Positions 1 through 11,708 are shown, counted from the first letter of the stretch. The stretch: DNA of 52,232 nucleotides from Nemertoderma westbladi (GCA_032718475.1 JAUCBJ010006508.1:1-52232); one strand, 5' to 3'. Notes: generated from the sequence alone by a model not told the origin. Numbers and translations are program-made.

Positions 1-567
1 CAATTGGTAACAACATCGTTTATTTTATTGGTTAGAAAAATAAAAATATGTACTGTCAGTGACGGGAAATGTAAACTGAAACATATTCCTTTTGTAGGGG
101 GTAGTAACAGGAATGGGGGATGTAACATCACGGGGGGGGGGGGGGGGGGGGTGGACACCGCACCAGGAAGTGTATATTTACCTACTGTGCGAAAATAATT
201 AATTTAAAAAGCATAAAGAAACATAAAGTCTAATAACCTACAGTCCATTCTTGAGATTAATTATTTGAGTTATTGAGTACTAAATTATATGTTCTAGAAT
301 TCTTTGATTTAGTTTATACACTGTACCACATACATAGCCCGATAGAGAACTATAGCCCGTACCACCCGCTATAAACAAATATTACAACGAACCTCCACCA
401 TAACCCAAGTATTAAAAGCGTTGCAAACTTTGCAAACGCCACATTTGTAAGTGTAGTTGTTTAACCTGCGGTGCTACGGTATAGAATTAGAATTGGACCC
501 ATCCCACCAACCACCACATTACCTGGTAGGTAAGTTTGACATACAAGATAGATAATTCGCAAGTGAT
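1..567. other. AT-rich non-coding left edge
   Basis: I see no gene, exon or element boundary here. The stretch is AT-rich and contains one poly-G run of about 20 at 132-151. The short open frame across that run is a glycine artefact of the homopolymer. Confidence 0.5.
132..151 (+). repeat. Poly-G homopolymer tract
   Basis: An uninterrupted run of about 20 G. Similar runs (13-29 long) recur at 20854-20873, 23128-23156, 35617-35630, 35668-35680, 36145-36161 and 36549-36569, and as poly-C at 45475-45492. Exact lengths are likely unreliable in any assembly. Confidence 0.9.
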
Positions 568-866
568 AATAAACCTTCAATTGATAATATTAATTTATTG
601 GTCTGTAATTGATTCTAGAATGCAATTATAAAATTATAAAATCCTTCATCTGCATCTGGTTATTTAATTGATTCTTATGATTTGTGGTAACATGTTTTAT
701 TTTACAAATTAAATATTATTTGATCCAGTTAGTATTATTTGTAGCCAATCGTTGTATTAGCACGTCATTATAATTAACTTTAGAGTATCACACGCATTTA
801 TTGCGCACAAAGTTAGTGAACCTTAATGCTTTTCGAATTAACGACATCTGCACTAACGATACATAT
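568..866 (+). repeat. Left copy of the ~300-bp sequence flanking the satellite
   Basis: This stretch, from AATAAACCTTCAATTGATAA to GATACATA, is repeated in the same orientation at 8586-8909 with small indels and substitutions. Long shared blocks include the ATCCTTCATCTGCATCTGG and ACACGCATTTATTGCGCAC regions. No coding potential is visible. The two copies bracket the entire 48-bp satellite and its embedded fold-back element. They could be a segmental duplication split by array growth, or two copies of one dispersed repeat. Confidence 0.8.
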
Positions 867-893
867 TACCATCATCGATCCATCATTGCTTGC

Positions 894-3800
894 AAAGGTA
901 ACTTTTCGTGAAAGACCCTTGTATATTTATGTAAACCTCCCAAAGGTAACTTTTCGTTAAAGACCCTTGTTTATTTATGTAAACCTCCCAAAGGTCACTT
1001 TTCGTTAAAGACCCTTGTTTATTTATGTAAACCTCCCAAAGGTCACTTTTCGTTAAAGACCCTTGTTTATTTATGTAAACCTCCCAAAGGTAACTTTTCG
1101 TTAAAGACCCTTGTTTATTTATGTAAACCTCCCAAAGGTCACTTTTCGTTAAAGACCCTTGTTTATTTATGTAAACCTCCCAAAGGTAACTTTTCGTTAA
1201 AGACCCTTGTTTATTTATGTAAACCTCCCAAAGGTCACTTTTCGTTAAAGACCCTTGTATATTTATGTAAACCTCCCAAAGGTAACTTTTCGTTAAAGAC
1301 CCTTGTTTATTTATGTAAACCTCCCAAAGGTAACTTTTCGTTAAAGACCCTTGTTTATTTATGTAAACCTCCCAAAGGTCACTTTTCGTTAAAGACCCTT
1401 GTATATTTATGTAAACCTCCCAAAGGTAACTTTTCGTTAAAGACCCTTGTTTATTTATGTAAACCTCCCAAAGGTAACTTTTCGTTAAAGACCCTTGTTT
1501 ATTTATGTAAACCTCCCAAAGGTCACTTTTCGTTAAAGACCCTTGTTTATTTATGTAAACCTCCCAAAGGTAACTTTTCGTTAAAGACCCTTGTTTATTT
1601 ATGTAAACCTCCCAAAGGTAACTTTTCGTTAAAGACCCTTGTTTATTTATGTAAACCTCCCAAAGGTAACTTTTCGTTAAAGACCCTTGTTTATTTATGT
1701 AAACCTCCCAAAGGTAACTTTTCGTTAAAGACCCTTGTTTATTTATGTAAACCTCCCAAAGGTCACTTTTCGTTAAAGACCCTTGTTTATTTATGTAAAC
1801 CTCCCAAAGGTCACTTTTCGTTAAAGACCCTTGTTTATTTATGTAAACCTCCCAAAGGTCACTTTTCGTTAAAGACCCTTGTTTATTTATGTAAACCTCC
1901 CAAAGGTAACTTTTCGTTAAAGACCCTTGTATATTTATGTAAACCTCCCAAAGGTAACTTTTCGTTAAAGACCCTTGTTTATTTATGTAAACCTCCCAAA
2001 GGTAACTTTTCGTTAAAGACCCTTGTTTATTTATGTAAACCTCCCAAAGGTAACTTTTCGTTAAAGACCCTTGTTTATTTATGTAAACCTCCCAAAGGTA
2101 ACTTTTCGTTAAAGACCCTTGTTTATTTATGTAAACCTCCCAAAGGTCACTTTTCGTTAAAGACCCTTGTTTATTTATGTAAACCTCCCAAAGGTAACTT
2201 TTCGTTAAAGACCCTTGTATATTTATGTAAACCTCCCAAAGGTAACTTTTCGTTAAAGACCCTTGTTTATTTATGTAAACCTCCCAAAGGTCACTTTTCG
2301 TTAAAGACCCTTGTTTATTTATGTAAACCTCCCAAAGGTCACTTTTCGTTAAAGACCCTTGTTTATTTATGTAAACCTCCCAAAGGTCACTTTTCGTTAA
2401 AGACCCTTGTTTATTTATGTAAACCTCCCAAAGGTAACTTTTCGTTAAAGACCCTTGTTTATTTATGTAAACCTCCCAAAGGTCACTTTTCGTTAAAGAC
2501 CCTTGTATATTTATGTAAACCTCCCAAAGGTCACTTTTCGTTAAAGACCCTTGTATATTTATGTAAACCTCCCAAAGGTAACTTTTCGTTAAAGACCCTT
2601 GTTTATTTATGTAAACCTCCCAAAGGTAACTTTTCGTTAAAGACCCTTGTATATTTATGTAAACCTCCCAAAGGTCACTTTTCGTTAAAGACCCTTGTAT
2701 ATTTATGTAAACCTCCCAAAGGTAACTTTTCGTTAAAGACCCTTGTTTATTTATGTAAACCTCCCAAAGGTAACTTTTCGTTAAAGACCCTTGTTTATTT
2801 ATGTAAACCTCCCAAAGGTCACTTTTCGTTAAAGACCCTTGTTTATTTATGTAAACCTCCCAAAGGTAACTTTTCGTTAAAGACCCTTGTTTATTTATGT
2901 AAACCTCCCAAAGGTCACTTTTCGTTAAAGACCCTTGTTTATTTATGTAAACCTCCCAAAGGTAACTTTTCGTTAAAGACCCTTGTATATTTATGTAAAC
3001 CTCCCAAAGGTCACTTTTCATTAAAGACCCTTGTATATTTATGTAAACCTCCCAAAGGTAACTTTTCGTTAAAGACCCTTGTTTATTTATGTAAACCTCC
3101 CAAAGGTAACTTTTCGTTAAAGACCCTTGTATATTTATGTAAACCTCCCAAAGGTCACTTTTCGTTAAAGACCCTTGTATATTTATGTAAACCTCCCAAA
3201 GGTAACTTTTCGTTAAAGACCCTTGTTTATTTATGTAAACCTCCCAAAGGTAACTTTTCGTTAAAGACCCTTGTTTATTTATGTAAACCTCCCAAAGGTC
3301 ACTTTTCGTTAAAGACCCTTGTTTATTTATGTAAACCTCCCAAAGGTAACTTTTCGTTAAAGACCCTTGTTTATTTATGTAAACCTCCCAAAGGTAACTT
3401 TTCGTTAAAGACCCTTGTTTATTTATGTAAACCTCCCAAAGGTCACTTTTCGTTAAAGACCCTTGTTTATTTATGTAAACCTCCCAAAGGTAACTTTTCG
3501 TTAAAGACCCTTGTTTATTTATGTAAACCTCCCAAAGGTCACTTTTCGTTAAAAACCTTTGTTTATTTATGTAAACCTCCCAAAGGTAACTTTTCGTTAA
3601 AAACCCTTGTTTATTTATGTAAACCTCCCAAAGGTCACTTTTCGTTAAAGACCCTTGTTTATTTATGTAAACCTCCCAAAGGTAACTTTTCGTTAAAGAC
3701 CCTTGTTTATTTATGTAAACCTCCCAAAGGTAACTTTTCGTTAAAGACCCTTGTTTATTTATGTAAACCTCCCAAAGGTCACTTTTCGTTAAAGACCCTT

Positions 3801-6800
3801 GTTTATTTATGTAAACCTCCCAAGGGTAACTTTTCGTTAAAGACCCTTGTATATTTATGTAAACCTCCCAAAGGTAACTTTTCGTTAAAGACCCTTGTTT
3901 ATTTATGTAAACCTCCCAAAGGTCACTTTTCGTTAAAGACCCTTGTTTATTTATGTAAACCTCCCAAAGGTCACTTTTCGTTAAAGACCCTTGTTTATTT
4001 ATGTAAACCTCCCAAAGGTCACTTTTCGTTAAAGACCCTTGTTTATTTATGTAAACCTCCCAAAGGTAACTTTTCGTTAAAGACCCTTGTTTATTTATGT
4101 AAACCTCCCAAAGGTCACTTTTCGTTAAAGACCCTTGTTTATTTATGTAAACCTCCCAAAGGTCACTTTTCGTTAAAGACCCTTGTTTATTTATGTAAAC
4201 CTCCCAAAGGTAACTTTTCGTTAAAGACCCTTGTTTATTTATGTAAACCTCCCAAAGGTCACTTTTCGTTAAAGACCCTTGTTTATTTATGTAAACCTCC
4301 CAAAGGTAACTTTTCGTTAAAGACCCTTGTTTATTTATGTAAACCTCCCAAAGGTAACTTTTCGTTAAAGACCCTTGTATATTTATGTAAACCTCCCAAA
4401 GGTAACTTTTCGTTAAAGACCCTTGTTTATTTATGTAAACCTCCCAAAGGTAACTTTTCGTTAAAGACCCTTGTTTATTTATGTAAACCTCCCAAAGGTA
4501 ACTTTTCGTGAAAGACCTTTGTTTGTTTATTTATGTAAACCTCCCAAAGGTAACTTTTCGTGAAAGACCTTTGTTTGTTTATTTATGTAAACCTCCCAAA
4601 GGTCACTTTTCGTTAAAGACCCTTGTTTATTTATGTAAACCTCCCAAAGGTAACTTTTCGTTAAAGACCCTTGTTTATTTATGTAAACCTCCCAAAGGTC
4701 ACTTTTCGTTAAAGACCCTTGTTTATTTATGTAAACCTCCCAAAGGTCACTTTTCGTTAAAGACCCTTGTTTATTTATGTAAACCTCCCAAAGGTAACTT
4801 TTCGTTAAAGACCCTTGTTTATTTATGTAAACCTCCCAAAGGTAACTTTTTGTGAAAGACCTTTGTTTGTTTATTTATGTAAACCTCCCAAAGGTAACTT
4901 TTCGTGAAAGACCTTTGTTTGTTTATTTATGTAAACCTCCCAAAGGTCACTTTTCGTTAAAGACCCTTGTTTATTTATGTAAACCTCCCAAAGGTAACTT
5001 TTCGTTAAAGACCCTTGTTTATTTATGTAAACCTCCCAAAGGTCACTTTTCGTTAAAGACCCTTGTTTATTTATGTAAACCTCCCAAAGGTCACTTTTCG
5101 TTAAAGACCCTTGTTTATTTATGTAAACCTCCCAAAGGTCACTTTTCGTTAAAGACCCTTGTTTATTTATGTAAACCTCCCAAAGGTAACTTTTCGTTAA
5201 AGACCCTTGTTTATTTATGTAAACCTCCCAAAGGTCACTTTTCGTTAAAGACCCTTGTTTATTTATGTAAACCTCCCAAAGGTAACTTTTCGTTAAAGAC
5301 CCTTGTTTATTTATGTAAACCTCCCAAAGGTAACTTTTCGTTAAAGACCCTTGTTTATTTATGTAAACCTCCCAAAGGTAACTTTTCGTTAAAGACCCTT
5401 GTTTATTTATGTAAACCTCCCAAAGGTCACTTTTCGTTAAAGACCCTTGTTTATTTATGTAAACCTCCCAAAGGTAACTTTTCGTTAAAGACCCTTGTAT
5501 ATTTATGTAAACCTCCCAAAGGTAACTTTTCGTTAAAGACCCTTGTTTATTTATGTAAACCTCCCAAAGGTCACTTTTCGTTAAAGACCCTTGTTTATTT
5601 ATGTAAACCTCCCAAAGGTAACTTTTCGTTAAAGACCCTTGTTTATTTATGTAAACCTCCCAAAGGTCACTTTTCGTTAAAGACCCTTGTATATTTATGT
5701 AAACCTCCCAAAGGTCACTTTTCGTTAAAGACCCTTGTATATTTATGTAAACCTCCCAAAGGTAACTTTTCGTTAAAGACCCTTGTTTATTTATGTAAAC
5801 CTCCCAAAGGTAACTTTTCGTTAAAGACCCTTGTTTATTTATGTAAACCTCCCAAAGGTAACTTTTCGTTAAAGACCCTTGTTTATTTATGTAAACCTCC
5901 CAAAGGTAACTTTTCGTTAAAGACCCTTGTTTATTTATGTAAACCTCCCAAAGGTCAATTTTCGTTAAAGACCCTTGTTTATTTATGTAAACCTCCCAAA
6001 GGTAACTTTTCGTTAAAGACCCTTGTTTATTTATGTAAACCTCCCAAAGGTCACTTTTCGTTAAAGACCCTTGTTTATTTATGTAAACCTCCCAAAGGTA
6101 ACTTTTCGTTAAAGACCCTTGTTTATTTATGTAAACCTCCCAAAGGTCACTTTTCGTTAAAGACCCTTGTTTATTTATGTAAACCTCCCAAAGGTAACTT
6201 TTCGTTAAAGACCCTTGTTTATTTATGTAAACCTCCCAAAGGTAACTTTTCGTTAAAGACCCTTGTATATTTATGTAAACCTCCCAAAGGTCACTTTTCG
6301 TTAAAGACCCTTGTTTATTTATGTAAACCTCCCAAAGGTAACTTTTCGTTAAAGACCCTTGTATATTTATGTAAACCTCCCAAAGGTCACTTTTCGTTAA
6401 AAACCCTTGTTTATTTATGTAAACCTCCCAAAGGTAACTTTTCGTTAAAAACCCTTGTTTATTTATGTAAACCTCCCAAAGGTCACTTTTCGTTAAAGAC
6501 CCTTGTATATTTATGTAAACCTCCCAAAGGTAACTTTTCGTTAAAGACCCTTGTATATTTATGTAAACCTCCCAAAGGTAACTTTTCGTTAAAGACCCTT
6601 GTTTATTTATGTAAACCTCCCAAAGGTAACTTTTCGTTAAAGACCCTTGTTTATTTATGTAAACCTCCCAAAGGTCAATTTTCGTTAAAGACCCTTGTAT
6701 ATTTATGTAAACCTCCCAAAGGTCACTTTTCGTTAAAGACCCTTGTTTATTTATGTAAACCTCCCAAAGGTAACTTTTCGTTAAAGACCCTTGTTTATTT

Positions 6801-7705
6801 ATGTAAACCTCCCAAAGGTAACTTTTCGTTAAAGACCCTTGTATATTTATGTAAACCTCCCAAAGGTAACTTTTCGTTAAAGACCCTTGTTTATTTATGT
6901 AAACCTCCCAAAGGTAACTTTTCGTTAAAGACCCTTGTTTATTTATGTAAACCTCCCAAAGGTAACTTTTCGTTAAAGACCCTTGTTTATTTATGTAAAC
7001 CTCCCAAAGGTAACTTTTCGTTAAAGACCCTTGTTTATTTATGTAAACCTCCCAAAGGTAACTTTTCGTTAAAGACCCTTGTTTATTTATGTAAACCTCC
7101 CAAAGGTAACTTTTCGTTAAAGACCCTTGTTTATTTATGTAAACCTCCCAAAGGTAACTTTTCGTTAAAGACCCTTGTTTATTTATGTAAACCTCCCAAA
7201 GGTCACTTTTCGTTAAAAACCCTTGTTTATTTATGTAAACCTCCCAAAGGTAACTTTTCGTTAAAAACCCTTGTTTATTTATGTAAACCTCCCAAAGGTC
7301 ACTTTTCGTTAAAGACCCTTGTATATTTATGTAAACCTCCCAAAGGTAACTTTTCGTTAAAGACCCTTGTATATTTATGTAAACCTCCCAAAGGTAACTT
7401 TTCGTTAAAGACCCTTGTTTATTTATGTAAACCTCCCAAAGGTAACTTTTCGTTAAAGACCCTTGTTTATTTATGTAAACCTCCCAAAGGTCACTTTTCG
7501 TTAAAGACCCTTGTTTATTTATGTAAACCTCCCAAAGGTAACTTTTCGTTAAAGACCCTTGTTTATTTATGTAAACCTCCCAAAGGTCACTTTTCGTTAA
7601 AGACCCTTGTTTATTTATGTAAACCTCCCAAAGGTAACTTTTCGTTAAAGACCCTTGTTTATTTATGTAAACCTCCCAAGGGTAACTTTTCGTTAAAGAC
7701 CCTTG
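894..7705 (+). repeat. 48-bp satellite array, about 142 copies
   Basis: The unit begins AAAGGTAACTTTTCGTTAAA and ends TTTATGTAAACCTCCC. Almost all variation is at three sites: GGTAAC or GGTCAC, TTGTTTATT or TTGTATATT, and AAAGAC or AAAAAC. Four units (starting near 4495, 4547, 4838 and 4890) carry an extra TTTG and are 52 bp long. Because 48 is 16 codons and the unit lacks stops in one frame per strand, huge artificial open frames appear on both strands (883-3021 minus, 4852-7737 plus). I do not regard these as genes. Higher-order repeats are visible, with periods of 344 bp (7 units), 480 bp (10 units, 2581 against 3061) and about 816 bp (17 units, 6397 against 7213). Confidence 0.97.
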
Positions 7706-7803
7706 TGGGGCGAGCCACGAAGTTGGCGGAGCCTTAGCGAATTGACACTGTTAGGGGGTGGGTCAATTTATGCAAATAGTTGTCGTCGTCGTCGTCGTCG
7801 TTG

Positions 7804-7835
<32 letters not shown>

Positions 7836-8215
7836 GTCGTCGTTACGATTTTGACATGCTAATAACTTTGTCGGATTTAAAGCTGCCAAGTTGAAAATTT
7901 GTAGGTATCAATATGAGCAAAAGTTGAGATTTTTGAGAGACTTTCAGACACCATCAGTGCAATGGTCTCCCGCTAGAGGGCCACATGTCTAAACATTAAA
8001 TGCCCTCCCATTTCTTTGCTTTTAATCCGTTTAAGCTGAAACTTGGCAGATATGTATTAGACCATTAGCTGTGACTTTCAAAGGAGGCGAATCCATCTGC
8101 AGTTCTCCAGTCTGCCGCTAGAGGGCCAACGTGACTATTTGCATAAATTGACCTACCCCCTAACAGTGTCAATTCGCTAAGGCTCTGCCAACTTCGTGCT
8201 GCGCGAAGTCCCCAC
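7705..8215. mobile_element. Fold-back/MITE-like element with ~75-85-bp terminal inverted repeats
   Basis: The left arm (7705-7780, starting GTGGGGCGAGCCACGAAGTT) is the inverted complement of the right arm (8132-8215). The main difference is an internal stretch of about 7 bp. The element interrupts the 48-bp satellite, which resumes at about 8221 in the same orientation. No transposase is encoded. Inside are a GTC microsatellite (7781-7844) and two copies of CCGCTAGAGGGC. Partial ends of the same family occur at 25448-25481 and, degraded, near 9007-9034. No clear target duplication can be read because the target is itself repetitive. Superfamily unknown. Confidence 0.85.
7781..7844 (+). repeat. 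(GTC)n microsatellite
   Basis: About 20 GTC triplets with two TTG interruptions, lying directly inside the left arm of the fold-back element. The short arginine-rich open frame across it is an artefact. Confidence 0.95.
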
Positions 8216-8220
8216 TTCGT

Positions 8221-8528
8221 GTATATTTATGTAAACCTCCCAAAGGTAACTTTTCGTTAAAGACCCTTGTTTATTTATGTAAACCTCCCAAAGGTCACTT
8301 TTCGTTAAAGACCCTTGTATATTTATGTAAACCTCCCAAAGGTAACTTTTCGTTAAAGACCCTTGTATATTTATGTAAACCTCCCAAAGGTAACTTTTCG
8401 TTAAAGACCCTTGTATATTTATGTAAACCTTCCAAGGGTAACTTTTCGTTAAAGACCCTTGTTTATTTATGTAAACCTCCCAAAGGTAACTTTTCGTTAA
8501 AGACCCTTGTATATTTATGTAAACCTTC
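8221..8528 (+). repeat. Distal remnant of the 48-bp satellite
   Basis: About 6.5 further units, in the same orientation as the main array and mostly of the TTGTATATT type. They end at a short unrelated GC-rich stretch (TAGCTGCGCTCGCTCGG). They were presumably continuous with the main array before the fold-back element arrived. Confidence 0.95.
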
Positions 8529-8585
8529 CTAGCTGCGCTCGCTCGGTACTTAAATAACTTTGCACACAATGATGTAAATAATTAC

Positions 8586-8909
8586 AATAAACCTTCAATT
8601 GATAACATTAATTTATTGGTCTGTAATTGATTCTAGAATGCAATGATTAAATTTATATTAATGATAAAATTATAAAATCCTTCATCTGCATCTGGTTTTT
8701 TAATTGATTCTTATGATTTGTGCTAACATATTTTATTTGACGAATTAAATATTATTTAATGCAGTTAGATTTATTTGGTATCCAATCATTGTATTATTAG
8801 CACGTCATTATAATTAGCTTTAGAGTATCACACGCATTTATTGCGCACAAAGTTAGAGAACCTTAAGGCCCGTTTTCGAATTAACTACATCTGCACCAAC
8901 GATACATAA
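8586..8909 (+). repeat. Right copy of the ~300-bp flanking sequence
   Basis: Direct repeat of 568-866, with an extra ~20-bp AT insertion near 8645 and scattered changes. Together the copies frame the 7.7-kb satellite block. Confidence 0.8.
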
Positions 8910-9233
8910 CGCCACGAGCAGCTAAATGGCACTAATTCGTTACATCCTAAGCCGAACAAGAACAATTGAACATTACTTACCAAACCAACAATCATATTTA
9001 ATATTAAGGCTCACTTACTTCGTGGCTAGCCCCAAATTTCGACTGTATATTAAATGCTGTAGAAATTAAGACTTCTTATTGCTTTACAAGTTTCTATACA
9101 ATTAAATTGAAACTTTAAATCCTTAGTTATGTTGGTTGTCTCGCTCGTACTGTCTGATATGCCTCGTATTGCCGTCATCAATATTATTGTTTAGAATTGA
9201 TCCTTGTAATAAATTTCTCATCATTATTTTCAG

Positions 9234-9335
9234 ATCCTACGTGTCCTTTCATGGTATGTGGCCTCATGATTCTGATATGTGGCTTGCTAGCTGTGACCGG
9301 AATAATCATTTTTGTAGTTTACATGTTCAAAAGAG
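9234..9335 (+). CDS. Putative transmembrane exon of an unidentified membrane protein
   Basis: A TTTTCAG acceptor (ends 9233) precedes an open stretch of 102 bp, followed by AGAG|GTTGGT (donor 9336-9337). Read in phase 1 it gives a Cys-Pro turn, then about 24 hydrophobic residues (PFMVCGLMILICG onward), then basic residues YMFKR. That is the form of a single-pass membrane helix with a cytosolic stop-transfer signal. Both exon edges are phase 1, as is usual for Ig or fibronectin-type receptors. The leftover base joins in frame with a second candidate exon at 9737. The extracellular exons would lie to the left, now occupied by satellite or outside the window. No family identity is recognisable. 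The exon call is an inference from splice signals and phase. Confidence 0.55.
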
Positions 9336-9736
9336 GTTGGTATGTCTTATTTAAAAGAGTTTGGTATGTATTACTTAAAAGAGTTATTAATTAAATAAAA
9401 TAAGAGTTTGGTCTCTTATTTCCTCACATAATAATAAATTAATTGTTGTGGGGTGAGTGACGGTGAATTAAGAATAATGTAAAAGGATAATATTTGCTAT
9501 GGAGAGCATTATTATCATATGGTCCTATAACATTATATTTCCTCACATGATCTACACTCATCTCACAAAAATAATTTTAGCTTTAGCAAAAAGTTCAATG
9601 ATGGCAATATTCTTTACACTCATATAGAATAGAATCAATAAAGAGTTTCAGTAAATTTAATAATGTTTTAAAATGTGCCTCTTTTCAATTTTTTCGACTA
9701 AACATTAATTAATATATCCGGTCTACTTTCCATTAG

Positions 9737-10001
9737 AACGCTACTCTCCTGACCAGGGACTAATGAATGCGTTTCTTCAGGGTCTCCCTTACAACCTGGG
9801 CCCTATGACCTCCGTTAAGATGGAGATAATATCCCGTAACGGGACTAACAACCAACGGTTCTACATGGAGTTCGATACTTCAAAAAGCAGAGAACTTCGT
9901 AAAACGCAAGAATTTTCATTAATGAACAGCAACATCCCGGAGATAAAACGCGAAGGAACCAAAGGCAATTACAATGTATCGTGTGGGGACGGCGTTATTA
10001 G
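9737..10001 (+). CDS. Putative cytoplasmic-tail exon, downstream partner of the TM exon
   Basis: After a CCATTAG acceptor (ends 9736) an open frame runs about 88 codons. The first two bases complete the codon left by the exon ending at 9335. The product is hydrophilic, contains YSPDQG and NGTNNQRFYMEF, and has no membrane segment, as expected for a cytosolic tail. A donor-like AG|GTTAGT lies at 10001/10002. If it is not used, the frame stays open to a stop at 10072-10074 inside the satellite. No known signalling motif such as a clear ITAM is visible. The 3' edge is the seed of the satellite that follows. Confidence 0.5.
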
Positions 10002-11708
10002 GTTAGTGTACCAAACGGAAGTACGATATATCGTATGGGGGGAGTGTAGGTTAGTGTACCAAACGGAAGTATGATATATCGTATGGGGGGAGAGTAGGTT
10101 AGTGTACCAAACGGAAGTGCGATATATCGTGTGGGGGGAGTGTTGGTTAGTGTACCAAACGGAAGTACGATATATTGTATGGGGGGAGTATAGGTTAGTG
10201 TACCAAACGGACGTACGATATATCGTATGGGGGAGTGTTGGTTAGTGTACCAAACGGAAGTACGATATATCGTATGGGGGAGTGTTGGTTAGTGTACCAA
10301 ACGGAAGTACTATCTATCGTGTGGGGACGGTGTTATTATATTAGGTTAGTGTACCAAACGGAAGTATGGTATATCGTATGGGGGGAGAGTAGGTTAGTGT
10401 ACCAAACGAAGTACGGTATATCGTGTGGGGGGAGTGTTGGTTAGTGTACCAAACGGAAGTACGATATATTGTATGGGGGGAGTATAGGCTAGTGTACCAA
10501 ACGGAAGTACGGTATATCGTAAGGGGGGGTGTAGGTTAGTGTACCAAACGGAAGTATGGTATATCGTATGGGGGGAGAGTAGGTTAGTGTAAAAAACTAA
10601 GTACGGTATATCGTGTGGGGGGAGTGTTGGTTAGTGTACCAAACGGACGTACGATATATCGTATGGGGGAGTGTTGGTTAGTGTACCAAACGGAAGTACG
10701 ATATATCGTATGGGGGGAGTGTAGGTTAGTGTACCAAACGGAAGTACGATATATCGTATGGGGGGAGTGTAGGTTAGTGTACCAAACGGAAGTATGGTAT
10801 ATCGTATGGGGGGAGAGTAGGTTAGTGTAAAAAACTAAGTACGGTATATCGTGTGTGGGGAGTATTGGTTAGTGTACCAAACGGAAGTACGATATATCGT
10901 ATGGGGGGAGTGTAGGTTAGTGTACCAAACGGAAGTACGATATATCGTATGGGGGGAGTGTAGGTTAGTGTACCAAACGGAAGTACGATATATCGTATGG
11001 GGGGAGTGTAGGTTAGTGTACCAAACGGAAGTACGACATATCGTATGGGGGGAGAGTAGGTTAGTGTAAAAAACTAAGTACGGTATATCGTGTGGGGGGA
11101 GTGTTGGTTAGTGTACCAAACGGAAGTATGGTATATCGTATGGGGGGAGAGTAGGTTAGTGTAAAAAACTAAGTACGGTATATCGTGTGGGGGGAGTGTT
11201 GGTTAGTGTACCAAACGGAAGTATGGTATATCGTATGGGGGGAGAGTAGGTTAGTGTAAAAAACTAAGTACGGTATATCGTGTAGGGGAGTGTTGGTTAG
11301 TGTACCAAACGGAAGTATGGTATATCGTATGGGGGGAGAGTAGGTTAGTGTACCAAACGGAAGTATGGTATATCGTATGGGGGGAGAGTAGGTTAGTGTA
11401 AAAAACTAAGTACGGTATATCGTGTGGGGGGAGTGTTGGTTAGTGTACCAAACGGAAGTATGGTATATCGTATGGGGGGAGAGTAGGTTAGTGTAAAAAA
11501 CTAAGTACGGTATATCGTGTGGGGGGAGTGTTGGTTAGTGTACCAAACGGAAGTATGGTATATCGTATGGGGGGAGAGTAGGTTAGTGTAAAAAACTAAG
11601 TATGGTATATCGTGTGGGGGGAGTGTTGGTTAGTGTACCAAACGGAAGTATGGTATATCGTATGGGGGGAGAGTAGGTTAGTGTAAAAAACTAAGTACGG
11701 TATATCGT
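10002..11708 (+). repeat. 48/47-bp satellite array carrying a repeated splice-donor-like motif
   Basis: About 35 tandem units with the core GGTTAGTGTACCAAACGGAA followed by GTACGATATATCGTATGGGG. A 47-bp variant has GTAAAAAACTAAGTACGG in place of the ACCAAACGG part. From about 11060 the two types alternate as a ~95-bp dimer. The unit's last third (TATCGTGTGGGGAC then TTAGGTTAGTG) matches the end of the upstream exon and its donor, and the unit near 10320 keeps the exon-like GGGGACGGTGTTATTA. The array therefore appears to have grown from the exon/intron junction. Open frames across it are artefacts of the 16-codon period. Confidence 0.93.

Noticed and set aside
883-3021. 712-codon minus-strand open frame of 16-residue repeats
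   Set aside because: Runs through the 48-bp satellite only. The opposite strand is equally open, and there are no start, signal or non-repeat sequences of its own. Explained by a stop-free unit of 16 codons.
4852-7737. 961-codon plus-strand open frame of 16-residue repeats
   Set aside because: Same satellite artefact. It begins at a TTTG-insertion unit that merely changes frame and ends in the fold-back element.
10235-11069. Several short repeat-protein frames in the second satellite
   Set aside because: Artefacts of the 48-bp period. Mixed 47-bp units shift the frame repeatedly.
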